Shown piece after piece: positions 1 through 8,264 of a DNA stretch of 64,000 bases (positions within the stretch are counted from its first letter, which is position 1; every line of letters begins with the position of its first letter). The notes under the pieces are model-generated. The model ran no database searches. It saw only the letters and a program-made list of their open reading frames with translations, and was not told the origin of the DNA. Source of the DNA: Desulfofundulus salinus (lineage in GTDB: Bacteria > Bacillota > Desulfotomaculia > Desulfotomaculales > Desulfovirgulaceae); assembly GCF_003627965.1 (NCBI RefSeq), contig NZ_RBWE01000001.1, positions 2,559,230-2,623,229 of the forward strand, in the 5' to 3' direction. A program made the translations under genes and the position numbers.

Positions 1-879
1 CTCATCCACATCGGAGGACCGGCATTCCAGGCCAAAGACCAGGGGGAAGTCCCGCTGCTTCAAAAGCCGGGCCAGTTCCAGGGCGCGCTGCCGCCCCCTT
101 TCCCCGGGGCCGAAAAAGTTGGCGTCGGCAAAGTAAAAGGAAGGGTTGCCGGTGGCCCTGTATACCTCATCAATTTCAGCCACGATATTTTCCGGGCTGC
201 GCCCCCGCCAGACCGTTCCGGGTCCGTAAAAGGAATTGAGGTAGCAGAAAGTGCAGCGGCCAAAACAGCCGCGGCTGCCCAGGATGTAGTTGTGCATGTT
301 GCGCCGGGCGGCCAGCTCCGGAGAAGGCCGCAGGGGGAAAGGCAGGGCATCCAGGTCGGCGATGGCACAGCGCGGGGAGTTTTGCACCGGGCCCCCTTCA
401 CCGTTCACGGCCAGCCCTACAGTGTCTTGCCAGAACCCTTTGTCCAGGCCTGCCAGGCGGCGGGCCAGATCCGTGAGGGTGAGCTCCGGTTCGCCCAGAA
501 CCACCGAATCCACAAAGGGCAACTGCCGCAACAGCGGTTCCCAGGCAAAGGTGGGGTAGTGGCCGTAGAGATTGAGGTGGATGTGGGGTTTCTCCCGCTT
601 GATCTCCTGCAGCATGGTCATTATTTCCGCCGTCCGTCCCCACAGGAATTTTAAGTGCACACCCAGCAAATCAAAGTCTTCGGCCAGCAGCTGCTCCCTG
701 GTTGCCTCCACGTCCAGCCCGGCCAGGTCTGCATCCATAACGGCTACGTCCAATCCGGCCTGCTTTAAACAGGCCCCGGCGTAACCGGTGAGCAGGCAGG
801 CCGACAGGGGGGCGTTGACCACCAGGTCATCGGTATAGGGATCGGTCAGCAGGGGTGGGTTAAGGAGCAAAACCCGCAT
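1..879 (-). CDS. B12-binding-domain radical SAM protein, BzaD/BzaE-like (3' part outside window)
   Basis: Open on the minus strand to the window edge, so 293 codons are visible and the C-terminus is missing. The start ATG follows GGAGAGGTGA at good spacing. The N-terminus (MRVLLLNPP) and the next 150 residues fit a cobalamin-binding Rossmann domain. The radical SAM cluster motif CFGRCTFC (CX3CX2C) lies at about residue 206. Class B enzymes of this family methylate unreactive carbons using methylcobalamin and SAM. Position at the end of an operon with two ThiC paralogues and an O-methyltransferase, behind a cobalamin riboswitch, suggests the BzaD or BzaE ring C-methylation step of benzimidazole synthesis; which one cannot be told here. 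A 124-bp gap separates it from the DUF2284 gene, so a separate transcript is possible. Family assignment is firm; substrate is inferred from context. Confidence 0.8.
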   Translation of the reverse strand, partial: MRVLLLNPPLLTDPYTDDLVVNAPLSACLLTGYAGACLKQAGLDVAVMDADLAGLDVEATREQLLAEDFDLLGVHLKFLWGRTAEIMTMLQEIKREKPHIHLNLYGHYPTFAWEPLLRQLPFVDSVVLGEPELTLTDLARRLAGLDKGFWQDTVGLAVNGEGGPVQNSPRCAIADLDALPFPLRPSPELAARRNMHNYILGSRGCFGRCTFCYLNSFYGPGTVWRGRSPENIVAEIDEVYRATGNPSFYFADANFFGPGERGRQRALELARLLKQRDFPLVFGLECRSSDVDE

Positions 880-1003
880 GGCAGCTCACCTCTCCGGGAA
901 GTAATGTTATAAGGTAATGTTCAGCAGCTATTTTCACCCACGGTTCTTTGGTACGGGTGACAGCTGTGTCTCGTCGCTGTCTTTACAGTTAACAGGGCGG
1001 TTT

Positions 1004-1570
1004 TTATTCCAGAAGCACCAGCCCCACCCGGGGACAGGGTTCTCCCGGTTCCCGGGCCGGGGTTAGATTCAGGCCGTTGTTACGTGCCGTCTGGAACACA
1101 TCTATACCGCAGGCCTCCAGGGAAGGGCGGGCCTCCCCGGGACGGCGGCACGCCCCCCCGGTATTGCACTCCTCACACAGGCCGCACGGCCCCGCCCCCA
1201 GCCCGAAAGCCCTGTAATAACCGGCCCGGAAGGCAAGGTGCTCCAGGTGGGCGGCCAGGTAGCGCACCAGCCAGGATGTCGGGGCCAGAAAGAGAAGGCC
1301 CGTACGGTAACAGTCCAGCACTTTTTCCGTCTCCCCGGGCCGGGGGCTGAAGGGAGGGCAGGTAAGGCTCCTGCCGTAGCCGGGGCAGCCGTACTGGCAT
1401 TTCCAGCGCACCCAGGGGGCCACGGTGACCGTTTTGACATCTATTACCCTGGTTTCCGTTGTTCCGGCTTCCCGGGCCACCCGGCAAAGATGCTCCACCA
1501 GATCATCCAGGGCCACGGCTTCAACCGGCCCGGCAACGGGCCCGCCCCTGTTGTTAAAAGTTCCTGTCAA
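1004..1570 (-). CDS. DUF2284 predicted metal-binding protein in bza operon
   Basis: A protein of 188 residues if it starts at the TTG 8 nt after GGAGG; a longer reading from an ATG 27 nt upstream would overlap the preceding methyltransferase gene and has a weaker ribosome site. It is rich in cysteine: KCQYGCPGYGRSLTCPP near the N-terminus and CGLCEECNTGGACRRP in the second half, the layout of DUF2284 proteins, which are predicted to bind metal or an Fe-S cluster. The function of the family is not known to me. It lies between the O-methyltransferase and the radical SAM gene of the bza-like cluster, and I know of no DUF2284 member in described bza operons. A role as Fe-S or corrinoid helper is a guess from position only. 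Confidence 0.75.
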   Translation of the reverse strand: MTGTFNNRGGPVAGPVEAVALDDLVEHLCRVAREAGTTETRVIDVKTVTVAPWVRWKCQYGCPGYGRSLTCPPFSPRPGETEKVLDCYRTGLLFLAPTSWLVRYLAAHLEHLAFRAGYYRAFGLGAGPCGLCEECNTGGACRRPGEARPSLEACGIDVFQTARNNGLNLTPAREPGEPCPRVGLVLLE

Positions 1571-1586
1571 GGACTCTTCCTCCTTT

Positions 1587-2603
1587 CTATTTGTCATTCC
1601 ATTTTCTCCCTTTTAACAACCCGCTGCCTGCGGTCAGGGGGTGGTAAGTCACATCCTCAAAACCGGCGTCCTCCAGCCAGCTGCCCATTTCCTGAACGCC
1701 GTACACCCGGCCGGTAAGGGTGCCCACCAGCATGTTCAGGTCAAAGAGGGCGGCTTCCAGGGAGGGCTTTTCAGCCAGGACGTAATCGTGGATCACCACC
1801 TGCCCGCCCGGGCGCAGGGCCCGGAAGACCCGGTCCATGATTTGTCGGTTGGTGGCAGCGTCATAAATGTGCACCACATTGGAGGCCAGCACCAGGTCGT
1901 AAACCCCTTCACCCAGTTCGTCCCTGGTGAAATCCCCGGCACATAGCTCCACCCGCTCCATCATCCCCGCCGCTTCTATCAATTCCCGGGTGATCTTCAG
2001 GGTGGGGGCCAGGTCCAGGATGGTGGCCCGTGCCCGGGGCTCTTTCTTCAACAGAGCAACGGTATACACCCCGGGCCCGCCGCCCAAATCCAGTATGCGT
2101 TCACAACCGCTTAAATCCAGGGCGGCAGCCAGCTGATCCGCCTTGAGCCGGGCCTGGTCCCCCATGGCCAGGATGTAGTCCCGCAGGCGCTCTTCATAGT
2201 TCGCCCGTTCCACGGCCTCAAAACCCACCGGGCGGCCGGTGCGCACGGCCTCGCCCAGCCGGGACCAACCCTCGGCCAGGTTGGCAAAGTGGTGCACCGC
2301 ATGGCCCAGGCAGGCATCCCTTCCCCGTACCAGGTGGCGGCCGGCCAGGGGAGCGTTGCGGTAAAACTCGCCCTCCCTTTCCACTAACCCCAGGCCCTCC
2401 AGGGCAACCAGCAGGCGGGCGGTGGCTTCCGGGTGGGTGCCCAGGGCCGCGGCCACCCGGGCGGGAGTCTGGGCGCCCCGGGCCAGGACGTCAAAAAGGC
2501 CCAGGTCCACGGCAGCAAAAAGCACATGGGCCGCCCAGTGTCCGCGGCAGATGTCCATTATATACCAGCCATTTGAGGAAGATCGCGCATCTCTTTTAAA
2601 CAT
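1587..2603 (-). CDS. bzaC: SAM-dependent O-methyltransferase, BzaC-like
   Basis: A 338-aa class I methyltransferase of the plant COMT/acetylserotonin O-methyltransferase type. Residues 15-90 form the winged-helix dimerisation domain, which reads a small hydrophobic substrate (VDLGLFDVLA, then a two-helix DNA-binding-like fold). The SAM site LDLGGGPGVYT is near residue 170, an acidic loop and the motif LRPGGQVVIHDYVL follow. In bza operons BzaC methylates the 5-hydroxyl of 5-hydroxybenzimidazole to 5-methoxybenzimidazole; the family and the position directly after two ThiC paralogues support the same role. The start ATG has GAGGTGG upstream, and the gap to the preceding gene is 27 bp. The gene symbol rests on context and has not been tested by alignment. 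Confidence 0.8.
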   Translation of the reverse strand: MFKRDARSSSNGWYIMDICRGHWAAHVLFAAVDLGLFDVLARGAQTPARVAAALGTHPEATARLLVALEGLGLVEREGEFYRNAPLAGRHLVRGRDACLGHAVHHFANLAEGWSRLGEAVRTGRPVGFEAVERANYEERLRDYILAMGDQARLKADQLAAALDLSGCERILDLGGGPGVYTVALLKKEPRARATILDLAPTLKITRELIEAAGMMERVELCAGDFTRDELGEGVYDLVLASNVVHIYDAATNRQIMDRVFRALRPGGQVVIHDYVLAEKPSLEAALFDLNMLVGTLTGRVYGVQEMGSWLEDAGFEDVTYHPLTAGSGLLKGRKWNDK

Positions 2604-2630
2604 TTACCTGCCACCTCAAGGATGGTGGGA

Positions 2631-3905
2631 TCACTGCTGAAAATACTCCGACACCAGCCGCAGAGCGCATTCGTCGCCGCAGGCGCTGCACAGTTCCTCT
2701 TTTCCTTTCTCAAGGTAACAGCGCACCAGGGCCGGGTCGATGGCCAGGCCGGCCACGGCCTCCCGGTCCAGGGAAGCCCGGGTCCGGGCCATTTTTAAAT
2801 CCCACTCCCAGGCCCCCTTGACGCCCTTGGCAATGTCGGCGACATGGGCGGCAATGCGGGCAGCCATCACCCCAACCCGCACATCTTCTTCCGTGGGCAG
2901 GCCCAGGTGCTCCGCCGGGGTGACGTAGCAGATGAAGTCCGCCCCGGAAGCCCCGGCCAGGGCGCCGCCGATGGCCGCGGTGATATGATCGTACCCCGGG
3001 GCCACATCAATGGCCAGGGTGCCCAGGACAAAATACGGGGCCTGGTGGCAGAGCTGCTTCTGCAGGAGCATGGTGGTTTCCACATGGTGTATGGGCACGT
3101 GCCCCGGCCCCTCCACCATCACCTGCACCCCCTTTTCCCTGGCCCGGGCCACCAGTTCCCCGGCCACCAGCAGGCCCTGAATCTGGGCGCCGTCCAGGGA
3201 ATCGGCAATGCACCCGGGGCGGATGGCATCGCCCAGACTCAAGGTGACGTCGTACTCCCGCAGGATGTCCAGCACCCGGTCGAACTCCTCGTAGAGGGGA
3301 TTTTCCTTCCTGTTGTGCAGCATCCAGCCGGTGAGGAAGGCGCCGCCCCGGCTCACGATGTCCGTCACCCGTCCGGTTTTCTGCAGGCGCTCGACCACTT
3401 CAAAATTCAGGGCACAGTGAATGGCCATAAAATCAATGCCCGCGGCGGCCTGCTTTTCTATGGCTTCAAACATGTCCTCCGGAGTCATGGCCACAATGCC
3501 GCCCCTCTTCTCGATGGCCTCAATGCCCGCCTGGTAGATGGGCACGCTTCCCACGGGAACCGTGGCCCTTTCCAGGCTAACGCGGCGCATGCCGTCGATA
3601 TCCCCCCCGGTGGAGAGGTCCATAATGGCATCGGCCCCGGCGGAAATGGCCACCTCGATCTTGCGGGCCTCCATTTCCGGGTCGTCCCGGTCGCTGGAGG
3701 TGCCGATGAGGGCATTCACCTTGGTCCGCAGGCCCCGACCGATGGCGCAGGGCCGGATTCCTTTCCGCAACCTGTTCTTCGGGATGACGATGGTACCGGC
3801 GGCCACCCCGGCCCGGATAAATTCCGGATCCACTCCCTCCCGCCGGGCCACCTCCTCCATCTCCGGCGTGACGCGGCCTTCCCTGGCCGCCAACAACTGG
3901 GTCAT
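2631..3905 (-). CDS. bzaB: ThiC paralogue, 5-hydroxybenzimidazole synthase subunit BzaB-like
   Basis: A 424-aa protein of the phosphomethylpyrimidine synthase (ThiC) family. It is full length for the short clostridial form and lacks the N-terminal extension of E. coli ThiC. The C-terminus carries the non-canonical radical SAM cluster motif CSACGDEC (CX2CX3C), and the (beta/alpha)8 barrel has the family motif VMVEGPGHVPIHH. ThiC itself rearranges aminoimidazole ribotide (AIR) to the thiamine pyrimidine; the BzaA/BzaB pair uses AIR to make 5-hydroxybenzimidazole. Two tandem copies under a cobalamin riboswitch point to the second reaction. Its start is 3 bp beyond the stop of the upstream paralogue. 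The two copies differ clearly in sequence, as BzaA and BzaB do. The A/B labels follow gene order only and could be reversed. Confidence 0.82.
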   Translation of the reverse strand: MTQLLAAREGRVTPEMEEVARREGVDPEFIRAGVAAGTIVIPKNRLRKGIRPCAIGRGLRTKVNALIGTSSDRDDPEMEARKIEVAISAGADAIMDLSTGGDIDGMRRVSLERATVPVGSVPIYQAGIEAIEKRGGIVAMTPEDMFEAIEKQAAAGIDFMAIHCALNFEVVERLQKTGRVTDIVSRGGAFLTGWMLHNRKENPLYEEFDRVLDILREYDVTLSLGDAIRPGCIADSLDGAQIQGLLVAGELVARAREKGVQVMVEGPGHVPIHHVETTMLLQKQLCHQAPYFVLGTLAIDVAPGYDHITAAIGGALAGASGADFICYVTPAEHLGLPTEEDVRVGVMAARIAAHVADIAKGVKGAWEWDLKMARTRASLDREAVAGLAIDPALVRCYLEKGKEELCSACGDECALRLVSEYFQQ

Positions 3906-3908
3906 AAC

Positions 3909-5207
3909 CTAACACACCCCCTGCTCTTTGCCCAGGTATTCCCCTACCACCTGCATGGCGCAGTACCTGCCGCACATGGCACATGCCCGGTGAGAACCGT
4001 GGCTGCGCTCCCGGCGAAGGGCACCGGCCCGGCGGGAATCTAGGGCCAGTTCGATTTGCCTGTCCCAGTCCAGGGCCTTGCGTGCCCGGGACATTTCCAG
4101 GTCCCACTGCGCCGCCCGGGGCTCCCTGGCCACGTCGGCTGCATGGGCGGCAATGCGGGCGGCAATGACCCCTTCCCGCACCTGCTCCACACCGGGCAGT
4201 CCCAGGTGCTCCGCGGCAGTGACATAACAGAGAAACTCCGCCCCGGCCCAGGCCGAAAGCGCCCCGCCGATGGCCGCCGTAATATGGTCGTATCCCGGAG
4301 CGATATCCGTAACCACCGGGCCGAAGACAAAATAGGGCGCGCCGTGGCAGAGCTGCTTTTCCAGCTGCACGGTGGCCTTCAGGTGCCCCAGGGGGACGTG
4401 CCCCGGCCCTTTGACCATCACCTGCACCTGCTGCTTCCGGGCCCGGGCCACCAGTTCCCCCAGCACCACCAGCTCCTGCACCTGGGCCGCGTCCAGGGAG
4501 TCGGCCAGGCAGCCTGGACGCCACCCATCGGCCAGGCTCAAGGTAACATCGTAGCGGCGGCAGATCTCCAGCAGCCGGTCGAAATGCTCGTAAAGGGGAT
4601 TCTCCTGCTGGTTGTAAATCATCCAGCCCATTAAGTGGCTGCCCCCATGACTGACCAGGTAATCGACGCGGCGGTGCTTTCTGGCCGCCCGCAGGGTCTG
4701 CCAGGTGGTGGCGCAGTGCAGGGCCAGAAAATCCACCCCGTCGGCGGCCTGCCGCTCGATAACTTCGAACATTTCGTCCACCTTCATTTTTACCGCCGCC
4801 CCGTACTTCTCCCGGGCCTCGGCAAGGGCCTGGTACACGGGCAGGGTACCCACGGGCGTGGTCGTTGCCGCCAGCACGGCCCGCCGGGCACCGTCAATAT
4901 CCCCGCACACACTCAAATCCATAATGGCATCAGTGCCGGCTTCCACGGCCGCCCGTACTTTAGCGACCTCGCCCTCGATGGTGTCCCCTTCCGCCGCCAG
5001 GCCCACACTGGCGCTTACCTTCACGGCAAAGCCCGTTCCGATGCCCACGGGATCGATGTTCTTTCTCGCGCGGTTGCGGGGTATGACGATGGTGCCTTGA
5101 GCCACTCCCCGGCGAACGAACTCCGGATCCACCCCCTCCCGCCCGGCCACCCTTTTCATTTCCGGGGTAATCTCACCGGCCAGGGCCCTGGCCATTTGCG
5201 TTGGCAT
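3909..5207 (-). CDS. bzaA: ThiC paralogue, 5-hydroxybenzimidazole synthase subunit BzaA-like
   Basis: A 432-aa member of the ThiC family and the first gene behind the cobalamin riboswitch. The start ATG follows GGAGGTG with a 7-nt spacer. Family motifs seen: EFVRRGVAQGTIVIPRN near the N-terminus, VMVKGPGHVPLGH in the barrel and the C-terminal Fe-S site CAMCGRYC (CX2CX3C). With the next gene it is expected to convert aminoimidazole ribotide to 5-hydroxybenzimidazole in anaerobic cobamide synthesis. The barrel motif has VKGPG where the downstream copy has VEGPG, so one partner may have changed an active-site contact. A thiamine role is unlikely because the control element is a B12 riboswitch, not a TPP one, and no other thi gene is near. 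Confidence 0.82.
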   Translation of the reverse strand: MPTQMARALAGEITPEMKRVAGREGVDPEFVRRGVAQGTIVIPRNRARKNIDPVGIGTGFAVKVSASVGLAAEGDTIEGEVAKVRAAVEAGTDAIMDLSVCGDIDGARRAVLAATTTPVGTLPVYQALAEAREKYGAAVKMKVDEMFEVIERQAADGVDFLALHCATTWQTLRAARKHRRVDYLVSHGGSHLMGWMIYNQQENPLYEHFDRLLEICRRYDVTLSLADGWRPGCLADSLDAAQVQELVVLGELVARARKQQVQVMVKGPGHVPLGHLKATVQLEKQLCHGAPYFVFGPVVTDIAPGYDHITAAIGGALSAWAGAEFLCYVTAAEHLGLPGVEQVREGVIAARIAAHAADVAREPRAAQWDLEMSRARKALDWDRQIELALDSRRAGALRRERSHGSHRACAMCGRYCAMQVVGEYLGKEQGVC

Positions 5208-5235
5208 TTCGCGACACCTCCGTTTGGTTAAAATA

Positions 5236-5274
5236 AAAAGTCCCCAGCCAAAACTTTACCTGGCTGAGGACTTT
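5236..5274 (-). terminator. Intrinsic terminator in the leader of the bza operon
   Basis: On the minus strand the arms AGTCCTCAGCCA and TGGCTGGGGACT pair across a short loop and are followed by TTTTTATTTT. It lies between the cobalamin aptamer and the first start codon, so it is the likely expression platform: B12 bound, transcription stops; B12 low, an antiterminator forms. Confidence 0.85.
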
Positions 5275-5329
5275 ACCATCATCCTCCGCGCACGGCCGCC
5301 CTTTCGCGCGAGAGCAGCCATTCTCTCAA

Positions 5330-5505
5330 ACAGGCAGGTCTCCTGGCTAACGGATCATCGCTTTTTATCCCGGCCTTCCCGGCCAAACCCCAGTGACCGG
5401 GATAAGCTCCCCGACTACAGTGGCGGGACCGCGCCGTTTCCGGGTGGTATGCCACCCGTCCGGACTTCCCTATTCTCCCCCTGCGGGGCACCTGTTTGAC
5501 TATTC
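5330..5505 (-). promoter_or_regulatory. Cobalamin riboswitch aptamer
   Basis: The minus strand holds the signatures of the AdoCbl riboswitch in order: the GGTGCCCC start, GGGAAGTCCGGACGG, the core GCCACTGTAG, and the 3' B12 box GCCAGGAGACCTGCCT. It precedes a terminator and two ThiC paralogues. Its presence supports the view that the genes downstream belong to cobamide rather than thiamine synthesis. Confidence 0.93.
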
Positions 5506-5523
5506 AGTTATTGTTTATATGGG

Positions 5524-5552
5524 ATTCTACCACACCGGCCCGGCAACGTCAA
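5524..5552 (-). promoter_or_regulatory. Sigma-A-type promoter of the bza operon
   Basis: On the minus strand TTGACG and TAGAAT are separated by exactly 17 nt, about 20 nt upstream of the riboswitch start. It lies in the gap between the FAH-family gene and the riboswitch, so the bza genes have their own promoter. Confidence 0.75.
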
Positions 5553-5573
5553 GCAAAATTTGGAACGGTTATT

Positions 5574-6332
5574 TTATTTTTTGACTACCGGGTTGGCCAG
5601 CCGGCCGATGCCGGATATAACCACCTCTACCGTGTCCCCCGGCTGCACCGGCCCCACCCCTGCAGGCGTACCGGTAAGGATGATATCCCCGGGCAAAAGG
5701 GTCATGATGCGGGAGATAAAACTGACCAGCCGGTATACCGGAAAGATCAACTGGGACGTGGAGGAATGCTGTTTTCGCTCCCCGTTGAGGTAGAGCGAAA
5801 CTTCCCTGTCTCCCGGGTCGACGCCGGTGACGATGTAGGGACCCAGGGGCAGGAAGGTGTCAAACGACTTGGCCCGGGTCCACTGCCCGTCCTTTTTCTG
5901 GAGGTCCCGGGCGGTAACGTCGTTGGCACAGGTATAGCCCAGTATGTACCCGGCCGCTTCTTCCTCCCGCACCTGCCGCGCCTTTTTCCCGATCACCACC
6001 GCCAGTTCGGCCTCGTAGTCCACCTGATGGCTCATGGCCGGGTAAACAATGGGTTCCCCGGGGCCGATCACGGCGGTGGACGGCTTCAGGAACAGGACCG
6101 GCTCATCCGGCAGGGCCATACCCAGCTCCAGGGCGTGGTCCCGGTAATTGAGCCCCACACACACCGCCTTGGTGGGCAGGCAGGGAGCCAGCAGGTCCAG
6201 CTCCGGCAGGGCGAACTGCCGCCCGGATACCGGTTCCAAAGATTGAAAGGGATCGGCCACCGGTAAAACCGTGTCACCTTCAACTATGCCGTAGAAAATT
6301 TCTCCCCTGTGATGAAAACGACCAATACGCAT
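5574..6332 (-). CDS. Fumarylacetoacetate hydrolase family protein
   Basis: A 252-aa protein formed almost only of the FAH catalytic fold, the usual size for bacterial members. Seen motifs: GLNYRDHALELG, the metal-binding stretch DYEAELAVVIG, and YTCANDVTARDLQ. Members act on 2-oxo or acylpyruvate compounds (fumarylpyruvate, oxaloacetate decarboxylation, 2-hydroxyhepta-2,4-dienedioate) with a bound Mg or Mn. The substrate cannot be told from sequence; many such orphan genes turn out to be oxaloacetate decarboxylases or acylpyruvases. It stands alone: the bza promoter starts just downstream, and an unrelated gene remnant lies upstream. Confidence 0.88.
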   Translation of the reverse strand: MRIGRFHHRGEIFYGIVEGDTVLPVADPFQSLEPVSGRQFALPELDLLAPCLPTKAVCVGLNYRDHALELGMALPDEPVLFLKPSTAVIGPGEPIVYPAMSHQVDYEAELAVVIGKKARQVREEEAAGYILGYTCANDVTARDLQKKDGQWTRAKSFDTFLPLGPYIVTGVDPGDREVSLYLNGERKQHSSTSQLIFPVYRLVSFISRIMTLLPGDIILTGTPAGVGPVQPGDTVEVVISGIGRLANPVVKK

Positions 6333-6392
6333 AAAAAAACACCCCTGCTACAGTTGATGAGATTTTGATGCTTTATTATTTTACCATACTTT

Positions 6393-7163
6393 TTACACAT
6401 TTGGGGGTGAATACAGGGGCTTTTGCGCCCGGATGAAGGCGCTGACCAGGGCACCTTCATAGAGGGCCAGCTGCTGTTTCATTTCCTCCGGCAAAGTTCC
6501 TTCCGGGAAGTCCGATGGGCTGAAGACCCGGATTACCTCTATGGATACCCCGGTGAAACCGGCCGCTTCCAGCAGGCGGCGGTACTCTTCTTCCGTCGGG
6601 GCGCCGGCCACGCAGCCCGCCCACAGCTCGACATCTTGCCGCAGCCCGTGGGGTACCTCACGACGCCACACCATGTCGGAAACGGCCAGGCGCCCGCCGG
6701 GTTTGAGCACCCGGAAGGCTTCCCGGAGCACCCTGCTTTTGTCCGCGGCCAGATTGATCACACAGTTGGAGATGACCACGTCCACATGATTGTCGGCCTG
6801 CGCCTCTTCCAGGGTGTTGGCGGCAAACAATTCCTCCATGATGCCGTCCAGCACTTCCAGGCTGGTCATCTCCCGGACTTCCTGCTGCAGGCCGGCGGAT
6901 GCATCACCGAACCTCCTCCTGAGGTATTTGCAGATGGCGTCCTGTTTTGCTTCAACCTTGCCCCTGGCCTCGCCTTCGGCCCTGCCTTTAATTAACCCGC
7001 GCATCTCTGCCTGCTGCTGCATCTCTTCAAGGGCTATTTCCAGGTTCGTAATCATCTTTTCCACCCGATGTCTGCTTCTTTCTCGCTGAAGTCCTGCAGG
7101 ATGTAGGACTTCTCCACTTATTGGCAGGGCATTACTTGACAATAGATGTGTAATGTGTAACAA
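6393..7163 (-). pseudogene. Chimera: Rpn-type nuclease tail fused in frame to truncated ArsM
   Basis: One open frame of 256 codons joins two unrelated pieces. Residues 1-122 match the charged C-terminal tail of Rpn/PD-(D/E)XK transposase-like nucleases and are almost the same as the frame at 9582-9956. Residues 123-256 are the C-terminal half of an arsenite methyltransferase (SAM fold strands [12 protein letters not shown] and [14 protein letters not shown], then the active cysteine segment WAGCVAGAP). The join is at about 6795, where the 370-bp repeat ends. The ArsM N-terminal half with the SAM-binding glycine loop is absent, so methyltransferase activity is not expected. Reading: insertion or recombination cut arsM and left an in-frame hybrid. 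It may be expressed but is best treated as a relic. Confidence 0.8.
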
Positions 7164-7164
7164 T
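6795..7164. repeat. 370-bp direct repeat, copy 1 (Rpn nuclease 3' part)
   Basis: This stretch recurs at 9618-9988 in the same orientation with few substitutions and one 1-nt length difference. It begins at GGCCTGCGCCTCTTCCAG and ends at TGTGTAATGTGTAACAAT in both. The two copies enclose about 2.45 kb with two nuclease genes. Confidence 0.92.
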
Positions 7165-7171
7165 GATTCAG

Positions 7172-8182
7172 TTACTTCACGGCATCGTCGATCACGGAAC
7201 CCGCCTCTTCCAGCGAGCCGGCGGTATAAATCCTGTTGATGATCTTGTCCAGGGCCTCCAGCCTGTCGATCTGCCTGACCCGCTCCTGCAGGTCCCGTGA
7301 GGCCTCCCCAAACCTGGCGTCAAGGTACTTGCAGATGGCTTCCTGGGCCATCGTGACTTTGCCCTTGGCCTCGCCCTCGGCTCTGGCGCCGGCCAGGGCG
7401 GAAATCTCATCCCGCATGGCCTTCTCCCTCAGCTCGTAGAGCCTGCGTTCCTTCTTGCTCTGCCAGAAGGCTTTCTCGATGGTCAACGCTTTCCTGATCC
7501 CCGGGTTCTCCATGGCTATCGCCTCCATCTCTTCTCCTTCCAGGTTGCTCAGGTACATCATCCACGCCTCCAGCGCATCCTTCGGCCTGCGTTTGATCGT
7601 CTTTATCTTCTCCAGCTCCAGAAAGTGGATCTCCAGGTCGTCGCACAACAGCTCACCGCTCTCATCGTCCCGCACGTGGAAGGCCCGGTGGTACCGCCCG
7701 TCACCCCGGAACCAGTCAAAGGCCAGAATGTTTATGGTCACGGTTTTGCGCAGGTCGGCGAACTTCTGACCGCTGGTCAGCTGCCCGTGGTACAGCCCCG
7801 CCCAGTAGTACATGGTCCGCTTGTCAATGTTGTACTGGTTGGTCACCTGGACTTCGATGTTGATGAGCGTGCCTTCTTTCGTACGGGCCAGGACGTCCAG
7901 CCTGGCGCCGCGGTCCAGCAGGTATCTTGGGTCTATCTCCCGGTCCAGCAGTTCCACGCCGGTCAGTTCCCGGCCGGACGGTAACTTCAGTACCGCGTTG
8001 AGAAAACTCAGCAGCGCCTCTTTCCCTTCTTCCGACCCGAAGATCCGCTTAAAGGCGTAGTCGTTGGTCCGGTTGATCCCCCTGATCTCCGCCAATCCCC
8101 CCACCCCCGCCCCGTTTATTCTTGTCAACCTTATTATACCAGATTCTGCGCGCGAGCCAAAATCTGAAACCGTCAATTCCAT
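7172..8182 (-). CDS. Rpn family recombination-promoting nuclease / PD-(D/E)XK transposase-like protein
   Basis: About 336 aa from the ATG chosen here. Upstream codons are open but share sequence with the divergent gene, and a TTG or GTG nearer 8113 would give a start closer to the conserved [13 protein letters not shown]. The nuclease core shows the family pattern: [11 protein letters not shown] followed by NIEVQ, the D and ExQ of a PD-(D/E)XK site. The C-terminus is a charged helix ([16 protein letters not shown]) and a domain of DUF4351 type. Rpn proteins are metal-dependent DNases that raise recombination; their natural role is unsettled, with links to mobility and phage defence. Divergently placed to a second, different family member. 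Confidence 0.85.
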   Translation of the reverse strand: MELTVSDFGSRAESGIIRLTRINGAGVGGLAEIRGINRTNDYAFKRIFGSEEGKEALLSFLNAVLKLPSGRELTGVELLDREIDPRYLLDRGARLDVLARTKEGTLINIEVQVTNQYNIDKRTMYYWAGLYHGQLTSGQKFADLRKTVTINILAFDWFRGDGRYHRAFHVRDDESGELLCDDLEIHFLELEKIKTIKRRPKDALEAWMMYLSNLEGEEMEAIAMENPGIRKALTIEKAFWQSKKERRLYELREKAMRDEISALAGARAEGEAKGKVTMAQEAICKYLDARFGEASRDLQERVRQIDRLEALDKIINRIYTAGSLEEAGSVIDDAVK

Positions 8183-8264
8183 CTTCCTGCCGCCGCCCGC
8201 GGCATGATATAATAGATATAGTATACACACAAGATTTAATTGCCTGCCGTTGAGAGGACTGGGA

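Noticed and set aside
2844..4043. 399-codon plus-strand frame opposite the ThiC paralogues
   Set aside because: Antisense shadow; the minus-strand genes have family motifs and ribosome sites.
2631..5207. Two genes annotated simply as thiC for thiamine synthesis
   Set aside because: A cobalamin riboswitch, the tandem pair and the methyltransferase/radical SAM neighbours fit bzaA/bzaB better than thiC.
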